DNA of 64,000 nt from positions 124,001 through 188,000 of the forward strand of contig NZ_JANPLK010000077.1 in assembly GCF_031426495.1 (NCBI RefSeq). The letters run 5' to 3'. Positions within the stretch are counted from its first letter, which is position 1. Every line of letters begins with the position of its first letter. The translations under genes were made by a program, and so were the position numbers. Under the pieces are notes generated by a model that had not been told where the DNA came from, did not search any database, and saw only the letters and a program-made list of their open reading frames with translations. The stretch is from Gemmatimonas sp. (GTDB taxonomy: Bacteria; Gemmatimonadota; Gemmatimonadetes; Gemmatimonadales; Gemmatimonadaceae). Positions 27,601 to 36,506 of the stretch are shown here, piece after piece.

Positions 27601-28446
27601 TCAGGTCGGAAACGCGCGCTGTACATACCACGCGATAAGAGGCTCTCCCCAAAGCAAGACCAGCATCGCGGCAGGCGCAAGGAAGACCCCGAACGGCACA
27701 TCCGGGAACTCGAACTCCGCGTCGGTGCCGCGCGTGCGCCACTTCACGATCGGCCCCACGACGAGCAGAAACACCACCGCGCCCACGAATGCGCCCACGA
27801 TAATCGTGAGCAGCGAACGCTCGGCCCCAAGCGCCGCACCGACCACGGCCATGAGCGTCGTGTCACCAAACCCCATCGCTTCGCGCTTCATGATCACTTC
27901 GGCCAGCCAGCCGATGATCGTGATCGCACCAGCTCCTGCGCAGGCGCCGATGAACGCCGCCCACGGCGACGCGAAGTGTGAGGTCTCACCGATGAAGAAG
28001 TTCGCAATCGCCGCCGCGAAGACCATCACCAGCCCGCTGATGGTGAAGCCGTCGGGAATCAGATACGTCATGGCGTCGGTCACGGCGATGCCGAACAGGA
28101 CCGTGCCGAACACCGCCACCCGCAGCGCTTCGAAGGTCAACCCGAAGACCACGAAACTGGCCACCCACCCCAGGGCGACAATCAGTTCGACGGCCGGATA
28201 CTGAATCGAGATCGGCAGACTGCAGCCGCGGCACTTCCCGCGCAGCAGCACCCAGCTGAGCAGCGGAATGTTCTCGTGCCAGGCGATGGCGCGCTCGCAC
28301 TTGGGGCATCGCGAGCGGGGGCGCACGACACTGAGCTCGGCCGGCCAGCGGGAGATGCAGACGTTCAGAAACGACCCGATCGACGCGCCGAGCACGAACA
28401 CCGGCAGCAGAACGAGCGTGACGAAATCAGCAGTGATTGGCAGCAC
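27601..28446 (-). CDS. pilD: Type IV prepilin peptidase / N-methyltransferase
   Basis: The enzyme cleaves and N-methylates type IV prepilins and type II secretion pseudopilins in the inner membrane. The 281-residue protein begins with a membrane segment containing GASIGSFLNVCISRWP. It has the two CxxC pairs of the methylase domain (CPKCERAIAWHENIPLLSW and CRGC). Two Asp catalytic motifs follow, VTDAMTYLIPDGF and GFGDTTLMAVVGA. About eight hydrophobic segments are visible. It starts with GTG. No pilin genes are in the window, so its substrates lie elsewhere. Confidence 0.95.
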   Translation of the reverse strand: MLPITADFVTLVLLPVFVLGASIGSFLNVCISRWPAELSVVRPRSRCPKCERAIAWHENIPLLSWVLLRGKCRGCSLPISIQYPAVELIVALGWVASFVVFGLTFEALRVAVFGTVLFGIAVTDAMTYLIPDGFTISGLVMVFAAAIANFFIGETSHFASPWAAFIGACAGAGAITIIGWLAEVIMKREAMGFGDTTLMAVVGAALGAERSLLTIIVGAFVGAVVFLLVVGPIVKWRTRGTDAEFEFPDVPFGVFLAPAAMLVLLWGEPLIAWYVQRAFPT

Positions 28447-28498
28447 GGAGTTGGGCGAAGGCGAAACGGCGACCAGCGAAACGGCGACGAGAGAGCGG

Positions 28499-29266
28499 TT
28501 ATCCGGCGCGCAGCGCGTGCAACAGAATGCCCGTTGCCACCGCCACGTTCAGCGACTCGATACCGGGCGCCATTCGGATCGCCACCCGCGACGTAACCGC
28601 CGCCGAGAGCTGTGCCGACAATCCGGCCCCTTCGTTGCTGACCACCAGCGCCAGATGCGCCGGCAGCGAGCCCGTCGTGACCTGATCGAGAGGAACACCG
28701 TCGGTGTCCGCCGCCCACACGGGCACGGCGTGTGTCGCGGCAAAGTCCGCGAACGCCTCCCACGACATCGGTAACGCCGGGTGCACGAAGAGTGCGCCCA
28801 TCGTGCTACGGACGACTTTAGCGTTCCAGAGGTCAACGGTTCCCGGCAAAGCCACCGTCGCGGTAACGCCCAGCGCCGCGGCGGTCCTGATGACCGTGCC
28901 CACGTTGCCAGGGTCCTGAAGGGCGTCCAGTACCAGGAATCGACTGGAAGGGCCTTCGGGAGCCCGCAATGCCCGCTCCGGGATCGGCGCCACCGCCAGC
29001 ACACCTTGCGGGGAGTCGGTATCGGCCGCGCTCTCCAGCTCCCTGTCGCTTACGACCGCCACGGCGATCCCGCGCCCTTCGGCGGCCGCCACCAGCGCCC
29101 GCCCGCGCTCCTGCTCGCGGAGGGCGGCCGTGACCAGCATCCCCTCCACCGACCACCCCGACGCCAGCAGCGCCTCGACCGTACGCACGCCTTCAGCGAC
29201 AAATCGGTGCTGCCGCTCACGAGCTTTCCGGCGCTGCAGGTCACGAGCCAGAGTCAGTAGCTTCAC
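28499..29266 (-). CDS. SpoU/TrmH-family RNA 2'-O-ribose methyltransferase
   Basis: The 255-residue product begins (GTG at 29266) with VKLLTLARDLQRRKARERQHRFVAEG, a substrate-binding L30-like domain. The SpoU knot follows: DPGNVGTVIRTAAALG, then SNEGAGLS, then IESLNVAVATGILLHAL. These supply the Arg, Asn and Gly residues that bind S-adenosylmethionine and RNA. The family methylates 23S rRNA or tRNA ribose; the exact target cannot be read here. The frame is open further upstream but the additional residues do not resemble the family. It is 52 bp upstream of the prepilin peptidase gene and divergent from the M48 protease gene. Confidence 0.92.
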   Translation of the reverse strand: MKLLTLARDLQRRKARERQHRFVAEGVRTVEALLASGWSVEGMLVTAALREQERGRALVAAAEGRGIAVAVVSDRELESAADTDSPQGVLAVAPIPERALRAPEGPSSRFLVLDALQDPGNVGTVIRTAAALGVTATVALPGTVDLWNAKVVRSTMGALFVHPALPMSWEAFADFAATHAVPVWAADTDGVPLDQVTTGSLPAHLALVVSNEGAGLSAQLSAAVTSRVAIRMAPGIESLNVAVATGILLHALRAG

Positions 29267-29377
29267 GGGTGCAAACGGGTGCGAGTGGGGTATGTATCGG
29301 GGGCTGGCACGGGCTGTGCCATCCATGAGACGGGAAGCACCTTCAGAACAGACCAGCATTTCGGACAGGCGACAGCC

Positions 29378-30199
29378 ATGCGTGAGAATACACGACGGAA
29401 CCGCAAGATGGCGATCATCGGCCTCGCGGCTGCTTTCGGTGTGACGGCCTGTGTGCCGGCCACTCAGGAAGAGGTGGCCATGGGCAATGACTACGCGCAG
29501 CAGGTCGAGCGCGAGCTGCCTATGATCCGCGACCCGGACATCGTGCGGTACATCAACGTGCTGGGCGACTCCATTGCGCGGGTCTCCGACGATCGGAGCC
29601 TGACCTGGCGCTTCAACGTGGTTGACCAGCCGGAGATCAACGCGTTCGCCGTGCCCGGCGGCCATATCTACGTGTACCGTGGCCTCATCGAGAAGACCAC
29701 GAACATGTCCGAGCTGGCCGGCGTGCTGGGGCACGAGATCGCGCACGTGACGCAGCGCCACAGCATGCAGCAGATGGCCAAAGCGCAGCGGGCCAATATC
29801 GGCCTGACCGGCTTGTGTCTGTTTGTGCCCTCGGCCTGCCAAGGCGTGGCGGGAGCCGCCGTACAGGTCGGCGCACAGGCCGGCTTCGCCAAATTCAGTC
29901 GCAACGACGAAGCCTCGGCCGATAGGTACGGCGTGACCTACGTAACGCGAGCCGGCATCGACCCGCGCGGCATGCCGAGCATGTTCCGCATTCTCATCGC
30001 CGAGCGTCAGCGCAATCCGAGTGGCGTCGATGCCTTCTTCGCCTCACACCCGATCGAAGAAAGCCGCGTGGCCAACACCGAGTCCGAGATCCAAAAGATC
30101 AATGCGGTGGTGCTCAGGTCGCTCACCCGCGATACCCGCGCCTTCCAGACCTTCAAGTCACGCCTCGCGGGATTGCCGCGAACCCCTGCCAAACGGTAA
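29378..30199 (+). CDS. M48-family metalloprotease lipoprotein
   Basis: The 273-residue product starts MRENTRRNRKMAIIGLAAAFG and has a lipobox (GVTAC). The zinc site is in LAGVLGHEIAHVTQRHSMQQM, with the HEIAH motif, and a downstream Glu in NDEASADRYGV completes the gluzincin site. This is the BepA/LoiP-like peptidase type that acts on outer-membrane or periplasmic proteins. The start was set at the ATG with the signal sequence; the frame is open earlier, but without a signal. It is a single gene between the RNA methyltransferase (divergent) and PNP (convergent). Confidence 0.93.
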   Translation: MRENTRRNRKMAIIGLAAAFGVTACVPATQEEVAMGNDYAQQVERELPMIRDPDIVRYINVLGDSIARVSDDRSLTWRFNVVDQPEINAFAVPGGHIYVYRGLIEKTTNMSELAGVLGHEIAHVTQRHSMQQMAKAQRANIGLTGLCLFVPSACQGVAGAAVQVGAQAGFAKFSRNDEASADRYGVTYVTRAGIDPRGMPSMFRILIAERQRNPSGVDAFFASHPIEESRVANTESEIQKINAVVLRSLTRDTRAFQTFKSRLAGLPRTPAKR

Positions 30200-30224
30200 C
30201 TGGCAATAGTCGCGTTGGCGCCTG

Positions 30225-31100
30225 CTACGGCAGGCGCCCCACGAACTCGGTGATGAGCGCTTCAAAGCGTCCGGCGACCGCGCGACCAGCCTCCATCACC
30301 TCCGCGTGATTGAGCTTGTCGAGCGAAAGTCCGGCCGCTTTGTTGGTAATGCACGACACGGCCGCCACACGCATGCCGAGCGCGCGCGCCACAATCACTT
30401 CGGGCACCGTCGACATCCCCACGGCATCGACGCCGAGGCGCTCCAACATCCGCACTTCCGCCGGGGTCTCGTACGTGGGGCCCAGCAGCCCGCAATACAC
30501 GCCGTCCTGCAGCGGCACTCCCGTGGTCCGTGCCGACTCGTGCAGCAGCCCTCGTAACTCGGCGTCGTACGGGTCGGACATGTCGGGGAAGCGTTCGTCG
30601 CCCGGTTCGACGGCGCCGAACAGCGGATTGCGGAACATCAGATTCATGTGATCGGAGATCACCATGAGATCACCCGGATTGAACGTGCGCCGTACGCCGC
30701 CGGCCGCGTTCGACGCCAGATAGACCCGAGCGCCAAGCGCGTGCATCACCCGCACCGGGAACGCGGCCAGCGCCGCCTCATGCCCCTCGTACATGTGAAA
30801 GCGACCGGCCATCGCGATCACCTGACGGCCCCCCAGCATGCCGACCAACAGCTGGCCGGCGTGGCCGGCCACGGTGGCCGTGGGAAAGCCCGGCACATGC
30901 GAAAACGGAATGCGAACCGCGCGCTCGATGCGATCGGCCAGCCCGCCCAGCCCCGACCCGAGCACAATGCCGCACACCGGCACCGGCGCGTCAGGACCGA
31001 GTCGCTTCCGGATATACTCGGCGGCGACGTTCGCTGCCACCGCGCCCGGCGCCCTCTGCTGCGATGCGAACGACTGGGTCTCGAACGCGCGCTCGCTCAT
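30225..31100 (-). CDS. punA: Purine nucleoside phosphorylase (6-oxopurine type)
   Basis: PNP converts inosine or guanosine and phosphate to free base and ribose-1-phosphate. The 291-residue protein has the trimeric-PNP signature: GIVLGSGLGGLADRIE, AMAGRFHMYEGHEA (phosphate and ribose contacts), ASNAAGGVRRTFNPGDLMVI, CGLLGPTYETPAEVRML and SCITNKAAGL. The Asn of the last motif matches the residue that selects 6-oxopurines. The ATG overlaps the stop of the adenosine deaminase gene as ATGA (31097-31100). It is the last gene of the purine-salvage operon. Confidence 0.96.
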   Translation of the reverse strand: MSERAFETQSFASQQRAPGAVAANVAAEYIRKRLGPDAPVPVCGIVLGSGLGGLADRIERAVRIPFSHVPGFPTATVAGHAGQLLVGMLGGRQVIAMAGRFHMYEGHEAALAAFPVRVMHALGARVYLASNAAGGVRRTFNPGDLMVISDHMNLMFRNPLFGAVEPGDERFPDMSDPYDAELRGLLHESARTTGVPLQDGVYCGLLGPTYETPAEVRMLERLGVDAVGMSTVPEVIVARALGMRVAAVSCITNKAAGLSLDKLNHAEVMEAGRAVAGRFEALITEFVGRLP

Positions 31101-32167
31101 ACCATCACCGTCACGTCTTCGGCGTCGGCGAGGATGTTGCCGACCTCGATCGCGATCGACTCGCGGAGCGCTTCCCGCTCCATATGCGGCAGGAACGACG
31201 AGTCGAACGACGTGATGGCCAGCATCGCCAAGGTATCGATGTCGAAGTTGAGGTGCTGCGCACAGCGCACATACTCATCGGTGAGCGAGACGCCGCTCAT
31301 GAGGCGATTGTCGGTATTGATCGTGACCACCGCGCCCATCACCACATACCGCGCCAACGGATGCTCGCCAAACGTGGGTACGACGCGCGTCTGCACATTG
31401 CTGGTGGGGCACACCTCGAGCGTGATGCGATGGTCGATCACGTACGCTTCCAGACTCGGATCTTCGCGCAACCGCGTGCCGTGACCGATCCGGTCGGCCG
31501 CACAGCGATGCAGCGCGTCACGGATGCTGCTGGGTCCGTCGCCTTCGCCTGCGTGCACGGTGACCGCAAGATCGTGCGCGCGGGCATAGTCGAACGCCAA
31601 CGCATGCGCTGAGGCCGGGTTTCCCAGCTCGCCGCCGGCGAGATCGAAGGCCACCACACCCTTCCCCTTGTACGCCACGGCCAGTTCGGCCATCTCCAGC
31701 GCGTGCGGCCACGGGACGCTGCGCAGCGCACAGACGATCACGCGGGCCAGCGTGCCGCTTTCCTTCTCGCCACGCGCCAGACCGCGCAGCACGGCGTGCA
31801 TCACATCGTCCAGCGACAGTCCACCGCGCACACTCAGCGCGGGGCAGAATCGCGCTTCGATATAGCGCACGCCGTCGAGTGCCGCGTCGAGCACGAACTC
31901 ATGCGCGATGCGCTCGAGGGCGACGGCATCCTGCATCGTAGCGAGCGTCACCTCGAAGCGCGCCAGGTAGTCCTCGAGATTCCGTGCGTCATCCACGCGC
32001 ATCCAGGCGCCAAGCGCCGACGCCGTTGCGACGGGCAGCGCGAGCCCACGCTCCGTGGACAATTCCAGCAGCGTAGACGGACGCAACGACCCGTCGAGGT
32101 GACAGTGCAGGTCTGCTTTCGGCATACGCTGCACGATCTCGACAAACGCCGGATTCACCGTGCTCAC
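31097..32167 (-). CDS. add: Adenosine deaminase
   Basis: The enzyme deaminates adenosine to inosine, the substrate of PNP encoded next. The 356-residue product has the zinc-binding HCHLDGS at residues 21-27, TVHAGEGDGPSSI (third His and catalytic Glu), LEVCPTSNVQTRVV, and a final NTDNRLMSG with the metal Asp. Classical enzymes have NTDDP; the N here is a small variation also seen in bacterial homologues. An alternative start would be the ATG just before PKADLHCH. Its ATG overlaps the stop of the 88-residue gene as ATGA. Deamination of another adenosine derivative cannot be excluded. Confidence 0.93.
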   Translation of the reverse strand: MSTVNPAFVEIVQRMPKADLHCHLDGSLRPSTLLELSTERGLALPVATASALGAWMRVDDARNLEDYLARFEVTLATMQDAVALERIAHEFVLDAALDGVRYIEARFCPALSVRGGLSLDDVMHAVLRGLARGEKESGTLARVIVCALRSVPWPHALEMAELAVAYKGKGVVAFDLAGGELGNPASAHALAFDYARAHDLAVTVHAGEGDGPSSIRDALHRCAADRIGHGTRLREDPSLEAYVIDHRITLEVCPTSNVQTRVVPTFGEHPLARYVVMGAVVTINTDNRLMSGVSLTDEYVRCAQHLNFDIDTLAMLAITSFDSSFLPHMEREALRESIAIEVGNILADAEDVTVMV

Positions 32168-32430
32168 GTCGTGGCCTCGGCGTCGATACGGTCGCGCACG
32201 GGCACGACGCGATAGATCGAACCACCCACCAGCGCCTGCGTGGCCTCCACCGGCAACCCGCGGCTGTCGGTGAGACGCTGGCGGCCGGCATCGACGTCGG
32301 CTGCGAGGTCAGGAAACAGCGCACGGACGGCATCGACGGCGACCGAACCATGCGGCACCGATACGCCGCGTTCGTTCACGTACACCCGCAGCGATTCGGG
32401 GCCGGACACCGGAGAAACGACATCACTCAT
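32164..32430 (-). CDS. Small protein of unknown function, possible beta-grasp fold
   Basis: I do not recognise this 88-residue protein. It has no signal or membrane segment. The order of elements suggests a ubiquitin/ThiS-like beta-grasp fold: strand LRVYVNERGV, strand SVPHGSVAV, helix AVRALFPDLAADV, then RLTDSRGLPVEA and a final strand pair GGSIYRVVPVR. It lacks the C-terminal Gly-Gly of ThiS and MoaD, so it would be a structural or regulatory member rather than a sulfur carrier. ATGA overlaps on both sides (32164-32167 and 32427-32430) place it firmly in the purine-salvage operon. Function unknown. Confidence 0.75.
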   Translation of the reverse strand: MSDVVSPVSGPESLRVYVNERGVSVPHGSVAVDAVRALFPDLAADVDAGRQRLTDSRGLPVEATQALVGGSIYRVVPVRDRIDAEATT

Positions 32431-35400
32431 TTTGCTGCTCCCGCGCCAACGGCGCGAATACGTTCGGTCGTGTCGCCGCGTACCGGCTGCGGCAGTCCCT
32501 GCAGATAGCTGGCGAGCATGTCGATGTCTCGCGTCGTCAGCATTTCAACGGAAATCGTGCGCGCCAGTGAAGCCCCTTCAGGATCGTCGATCATGAAATC
32601 GTTGATGGCAATCGAGTAAATTCGTTCGGGGTCGAGCGGCGCGCCGTTGTCCGCGAGCACACGCACCACGCGCTTGCCTTGTGGCTTGGCAGGGTCGAAT
32701 TCGATCGTCATCCCACTCACATGCGAATTCGCGCGGCCATTCCACACCCAGCGTTCCGCCGCGAGGGGCACGTCCCGCCCACGCAGCCGGATGCGCACCA
32801 GCACGTTCCCGAAGGGCGAGATACCGTGCACACCGCCAAAGTTGATGGGTCCGGCGGGGAGATCGGTGCGAATGCCGCCACTGTTCCACGCGCCGAAGTC
32901 GGCATTACCCTTCACCCGCGCGGCGTCGGCCACCAAGTTCCCCAACGCGTGCTGATTGCCGCGGCGGAGGAAGGCCACGGCCAGGGTGGCGACCGGTCGC
33001 TCCATGCGGACCTGCACCTTGCGCGTGGCCGCCGTGACAATGGAATCGACGACCGGATCGGCGCCGGCGCGATCCTCTCCGTACACGTTGCGGATCTCGG
33101 CGCGTGCGACTTCGCCGTCCAGCGGAACGTCGACCACCGCGATGGCGCGGCCGTTCGATGACGTCTGCACCACCGGCATGTCACGACGCCGTAGCACGAT
33201 ATTCGTGTGCGAGTGCCCCATGACGAATACGTCGGGCATGTCGGTCAATTTGTCGACGATGTCGAGACCGCCGCCCGAGCAGACCTCGGGCTTGTCTCGG
33301 TCACAGCGGGCACCGTCGTGCGCCATCGCGACCACGATCTGCGCGCCGCCGGCGCGCAGCGCGCGCACCCGCTCGCTGATGATTGGGGCGGCGTCGAGAA
33401 ATTTGAGCTGGCGCACGTTTCGCACTTTGGTGGACGTGGCCGTATGCTCGCCGGCCGTGCCGATGAGACCGATCCGCACGCCGCCACGCACTACGACGGT
33501 ATCGGCCCGCATCCATGGGAGCAGGCGGCCATCGGCGCCGCGCACGTTCGCGCCCAGGACCGCGTACTTGAGCTCCTTCAAGCGCATGCGGAGCGTGTCC
33601 TGTCCGAAATCGAACTCGTGATTGCCGATCGCACCGGCAGCCACGTGGAGACGATTGAACACCGCCACCGTGGGCTTGCCCGCATCCCAGTCCGAGGCCG
33701 GAGCGCCGGAGAACAGGTCGCCGGCATCGACCACCACGCTTTGGCACTGACCGGTGCATTCGCGCTGTGCCTTCTCGATGGCCGCCGAAAGCGCCACCGC
33801 GCCGCCCTGTGAACGCCCACGATCATCCGGGCGGTTCGACAGCGCGCCGTGGAAATCACTCATGCTGATCACGCGCAGCGTGCGTCCCTGCGGCGTGGCC
33901 GCAGCGGTCGATGGCGGAACGGCCGATGACGGAACGGCCGTTGGCGCGCCGCCGGCGGCTTCAGCGGCCCGGCCGCGATTCTGCTCGCGATACGCCAACG
34001 CCCGCGCGGCGGCCGGCTCGAGGCGCCAGTTCGTGGTCGCGTACTTGGCCGGATCGAGCGTGCCCGCCTTCGTCACGTCGTCGATGATCAGTGAGCGGAT
34101 GTCGATGTCCTTCTGAAACACCACCGGCGCAGTGGCCAGCATGGCGTAGCCGCCGCCACCGCTCTGCCGGTAATTGTTGAGCGCCATCGTGAACGAGTCC
34201 GTGGGCTGCACGGCGCGCCCGTTCCGCGTGAGCGACGTGATGCGGGCGCCAGCAGGCTTCGACACATCGATGACGTAGTCGACCCCGCTCACCACGTCGA
34301 AGTTGAAGCCGGGGATCTTGGGGTCGACCAGACCTCCGGCCGGGGCCGAACCATCGGGCGCCAGCGTGCGGTAGTACAAAGCCGACTGTTCGAGAAACGC
34401 GCGCAGTTGGGCGCCCGTAATGCGCACCGCGCGCAGCGTGTTCTCGTACGGATACAGTCGCGACAAGGCCGCCTGCGTGACCGCGCCCGTATCCAGCGAC
34501 GCGTCAAGCGAGAACGCCGCGGTGGCCGACAGGTCGGCGCCCGACTCGCGGCGCATCACTTCGTTGATCAGATCGGTGATCGGGGCATCCACCACGCGCG
34601 CGCTGTCGGCCCGCCACCGGACCGCCGTACGGCCGACCGGTGTGGAAACCCACGTGACCGTGGCCTTGTGCGTGACCGCCGACGCCGCCAGCACAGCCGG
34701 CGACTCGGCATGGCCCGCCACCTTCACGGACTGGCCGCGGTGCTTCACGACGCCCCACTTCCCCTTCGACTTCTCGAGCGTCAGCGTGGCCAGCGCCACC
34801 GAGGCGGCCCAGTTGCGCGGCTGCACCAACAGCGCACCGTTGATCGTGGAGTCCACCAGCTCGGCATGCGAATGGCCGTACACGACCAGATTGATCCCGT
34901 CGATCTCGCGGGGCACCCGCGCCGCCACGTTTTCTGAGGCGAGACCCGTCGCGACCGTGTCGTACGACGCGGCGCCGTCCAGTCCCGAGTGCAGCAGCAC
35001 GACGACCACGTCCGCTTTGCGCTTTCGCACCTCAGCAACCGCCGCGCGCACCGAGGTCACGATGTCGGTCACCGTGAGGCCGGCCTCGCGCAGATGGTCG
35101 CGATCCCAGAGCATCGATCCCGGCGTGGTCCCGCCGATGATCGCGATGTTTACCCCGCGCCGGTCGATCAGCGTGTATGGGGCAACGAACGGGCGCCCCT
35201 GCCCGTCGCGCACATTGGCCGCCACAAAGGGGAAGGCCGCCTTGGCGATGGCCGCCCGCAGGGCCGGCACGCCGTAGTTGAATTCGTGATTCCCGATCAC
35301 GGCCGCGTCGTAGCGCATCACGTTCATCGCGGCGATGACCGGATGGACCGGCGGCGGCGCGACCTTGGCCGCGACATACAGCAGCGGATTTCCCGAGAGA

Positions 35401-35651
35401 ATATCGCCGCCCTCGACCAGCAGAACGCGGCCGGGGTTGGCGGCGCGGACCGAGTCCACGATCGTCGCCGCTCCGGCCAAGCTACGCGCCGGGTCGGCCG
35501 CGTTGGCGTAATAATCCCAGCCCCGCAAACGTCCGTGTACGTCGGTGGTCGCGGCAATGACCAGATCAAACCGTCCCGACTGCGCTGGCAGGGGGGTAAC
35601 CGCGGCCAGTGTCAGCGCAGCCGCGGTGAAAAGCGAAGGCAGGCGTCCCAT
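32427..35651 (-). CDS. Exported double 5'-nucleotidase / 2',3'-cyclic-nucleotide phosphodiesterase
   Basis: The 1074-residue protein has a signal peptide (LFTAAALTLAAVTPLPAQ). It contains two complete metallophosphatase plus 5'-nucleotidase units in tandem. The first shows TTDVHGRL, GGDILSGN, GNHEFNYG, LLHSGLD and YGHSHAEL, then a C-terminal nucleotidase domain around residue 350-520. The second shows SMSDFHGAL, DAGDLFSGA, GNHEFDFG, AHDGAR and MGHSHTN, then NSGGIRTD and ISPFGN. A linker rich in Ala, Pro and Thr (about residues 575-600) joins them. Tandem fusions of this kind are known from YfkN of Bacillus. It probably releases phosphate and nucleosides outside the cytoplasm for the salvage enzymes encoded next. 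Confidence 0.93.
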   Translation of the reverse strand: MGRLPSLFTAAALTLAAVTPLPAQSGRFDLVIAATTDVHGRLRGWDYYANAADPARSLAGAATIVDSVRAANPGRVLLVEGGDILSGNPLLYVAAKVAPPPVHPVIAAMNVMRYDAAVIGNHEFNYGVPALRAAIAKAAFPFVAANVRDGQGRPFVAPYTLIDRRGVNIAIIGGTTPGSMLWDRDHLREAGLTVTDIVTSVRAAVAEVRKRKADVVVVLLHSGLDGAASYDTVATGLASENVAARVPREIDGINLVVYGHSHAELVDSTINGALLVQPRNWAASVALATLTLEKSKGKWGVVKHRGQSVKVAGHAESPAVLAASAVTHKATVTWVSTPVGRTAVRWRADSARVVDAPITDLINEVMRRESGADLSATAAFSLDASLDTGAVTQAALSRLYPYENTLRAVRITGAQLRAFLEQSALYYRTLAPDGSAPAGGLVDPKIPGFNFDVVSGVDYVIDVSKPAGARITSLTRNGRAVQPTDSFTMALNNYRQSGGGGYAMLATAPVVFQKDIDIRSLIIDDVTKAGTLDPAKYATTNWRLEPAAARALAYREQNRGRAAEAAGGAPTAVPSSAVPPSTAAATPQGRTLRVISMSDFHGALSNRPDDRGRSQGGAVALSAAIEKAQRECTGQCQSVVVDAGDLFSGAPASDWDAGKPTVAVFNRLHVAAGAIGNHEFDFGQDTLRMRLKELKYAVLGANVRGADGRLLPWMRADTVVVRGGVRIGLIGTAGEHTATSTKVRNVRQLKFLDAAPIISERVRALRAGGAQIVVAMAHDGARCDRDKPEVCSGGGLDIVDKLTDMPDVFVMGHSHTNIVLRRRDMPVVQTSSNGRAIAVVDVPLDGEVARAEIRNVYGEDRAGADPVVDSIVTAATRKVQVRMERPVATLAVAFLRRGNQHALGNLVADAARVKGNADFGAWNSGGIRTDLPAGPINFGGVHGISPFGNVLVRIRLRGRDVPLAAERWVWNGRANSHVSGMTIEFDPAKPQGKRVVRVLADNGAPLDPERIYSIAINDFMIDDPEGASLARTISVEMLTTRDIDMLASYLQGLPQPVRGDTTERIRAVGAGAAK

Positions 35652-35746
35652 GGAGGAAAGCTAGCGGCTCCCTCGGCGAAACGCTTGCCCCTCCTCTCGG
35701 CTCCCGCGAACTTGCCCGTATCGGTTCCGGCCGCTGATACGCTTCC

Positions 35747-35773
35747 GTTACACCGTCGTGGCGGTCCGGTCAC
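35747..35773. promoter_or_regulatory. Candidate Pho box (three GTNAC-like half sites) between the nucleotidase and udk-phoBR operons
   Basis: GTTAC at 35747, GTGGC at 35758 and GTCAC at 35769 are spaced exactly 11 bp apart, the period of PhoB half sites. GTNAC is its own reverse complement in pattern, so the site could serve the divergent 5'-nucleotidase operon as well as udk-phoB-phoR. PhoB binding is inferred. Confidence 0.45.
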
Positions 35774-35825
35774 GACAAGGGGACAGGTTGGTCATCGTGC
35801 AGTGTGGGAACCGGAGTAGCCGCTC

Positions 35826-36494
35826 ATGAAACCGCTCATCATCGGGATCGCCGGCGGCACCGGCTCGGGGAAGTCCACCGTCGCGCGCAAAGTGGCTGAA
35901 GCACTGCCCGATGCTTCGGTCGCCTTTCTCGAGATGGACGCGTACTACCGCGACTTCCGGCACCTCACGTTGTCGCAGTTGCATCACGTGAACTGGGATC
36001 ATCCCGATGCCTTCGATGTGGAGTTGCTTTCCGTGCATCTCGACGCGCTCTCGCGCGGCGAGCCGGTGGACATGCCCGTCTACGAATTCGCGACCCATTC
36101 CCGAAGCGAGCGCACGCGACGCATCGCGCCGGCGGACGTTGTCGTCATTGACGGCATTCTGCTGCTGGCCGACGCCAACGTCCGCGCGTTGTGCGATGTG
36201 AAAGTGTTCGTCGACGCCGATCCCGACATCCGGCTCATCCGACGCATTCGCCGGGACACGGCGGTGCGCGGACGGACGCTCGAGTCGGTCATCGACCAGT
36301 ATCTGAACACCGTGCAACCGATGCATCTGCAGTTTGTCGAACCCAGCAAACGCTACGCTGACGTGATCGTCCCGAGAGGCGGCAGCAATCTGGTTGCCAT
36401 CGAGATGATCGTCGCCAAGATCCAGCGTCGGCTCATTTCGCGCGCCGCTGCGCGAACCCCATTGTCCGTGCCCGCAACGGCCGAACCGGCCTGA
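35826..36494 (+). CDS. udk: Uridine kinase
   Basis: The enzyme phosphorylates uridine and cytidine in pyrimidine salvage. The 222-residue product has the P-loop GGTGSGKST at residues 10-18, MDAYYRDFRHLTLSQLHHVNWDHPDAF (uridine kinase signature), PVYEFATHSR, and DGILLLADANVRALCDVKVFVDA. It sits 12 bp upstream of the phoB-type gene and so appears to head that operon. This links nucleoside recycling to the phosphate regulator. Confidence 0.95.
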   Translation: MKPLIIGIAGGTGSGKSTVARKVAEALPDASVAFLEMDAYYRDFRHLTLSQLHHVNWDHPDAFDVELLSVHLDALSRGEPVDMPVYEFATHSRSERTRRIAPADVVVIDGILLLADANVRALCDVKVFVDADPDIRLIRRIRRDTAVRGRTLESVIDQYLNTVQPMHLQFVEPSKRYADVIVPRGGSNLVAIEMIVAKIQRRLISRAAARTPLSVPATAEPA

Positions 36495-36506
36495 GTCTGA
36501 TACCGC

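Noticed and set aside
28447..28498. Short repeats GCGAAACGGCGAC as a regulatory array
   Set aside because: Only two imperfect copies in a 52-bp gap; too little to support a function.
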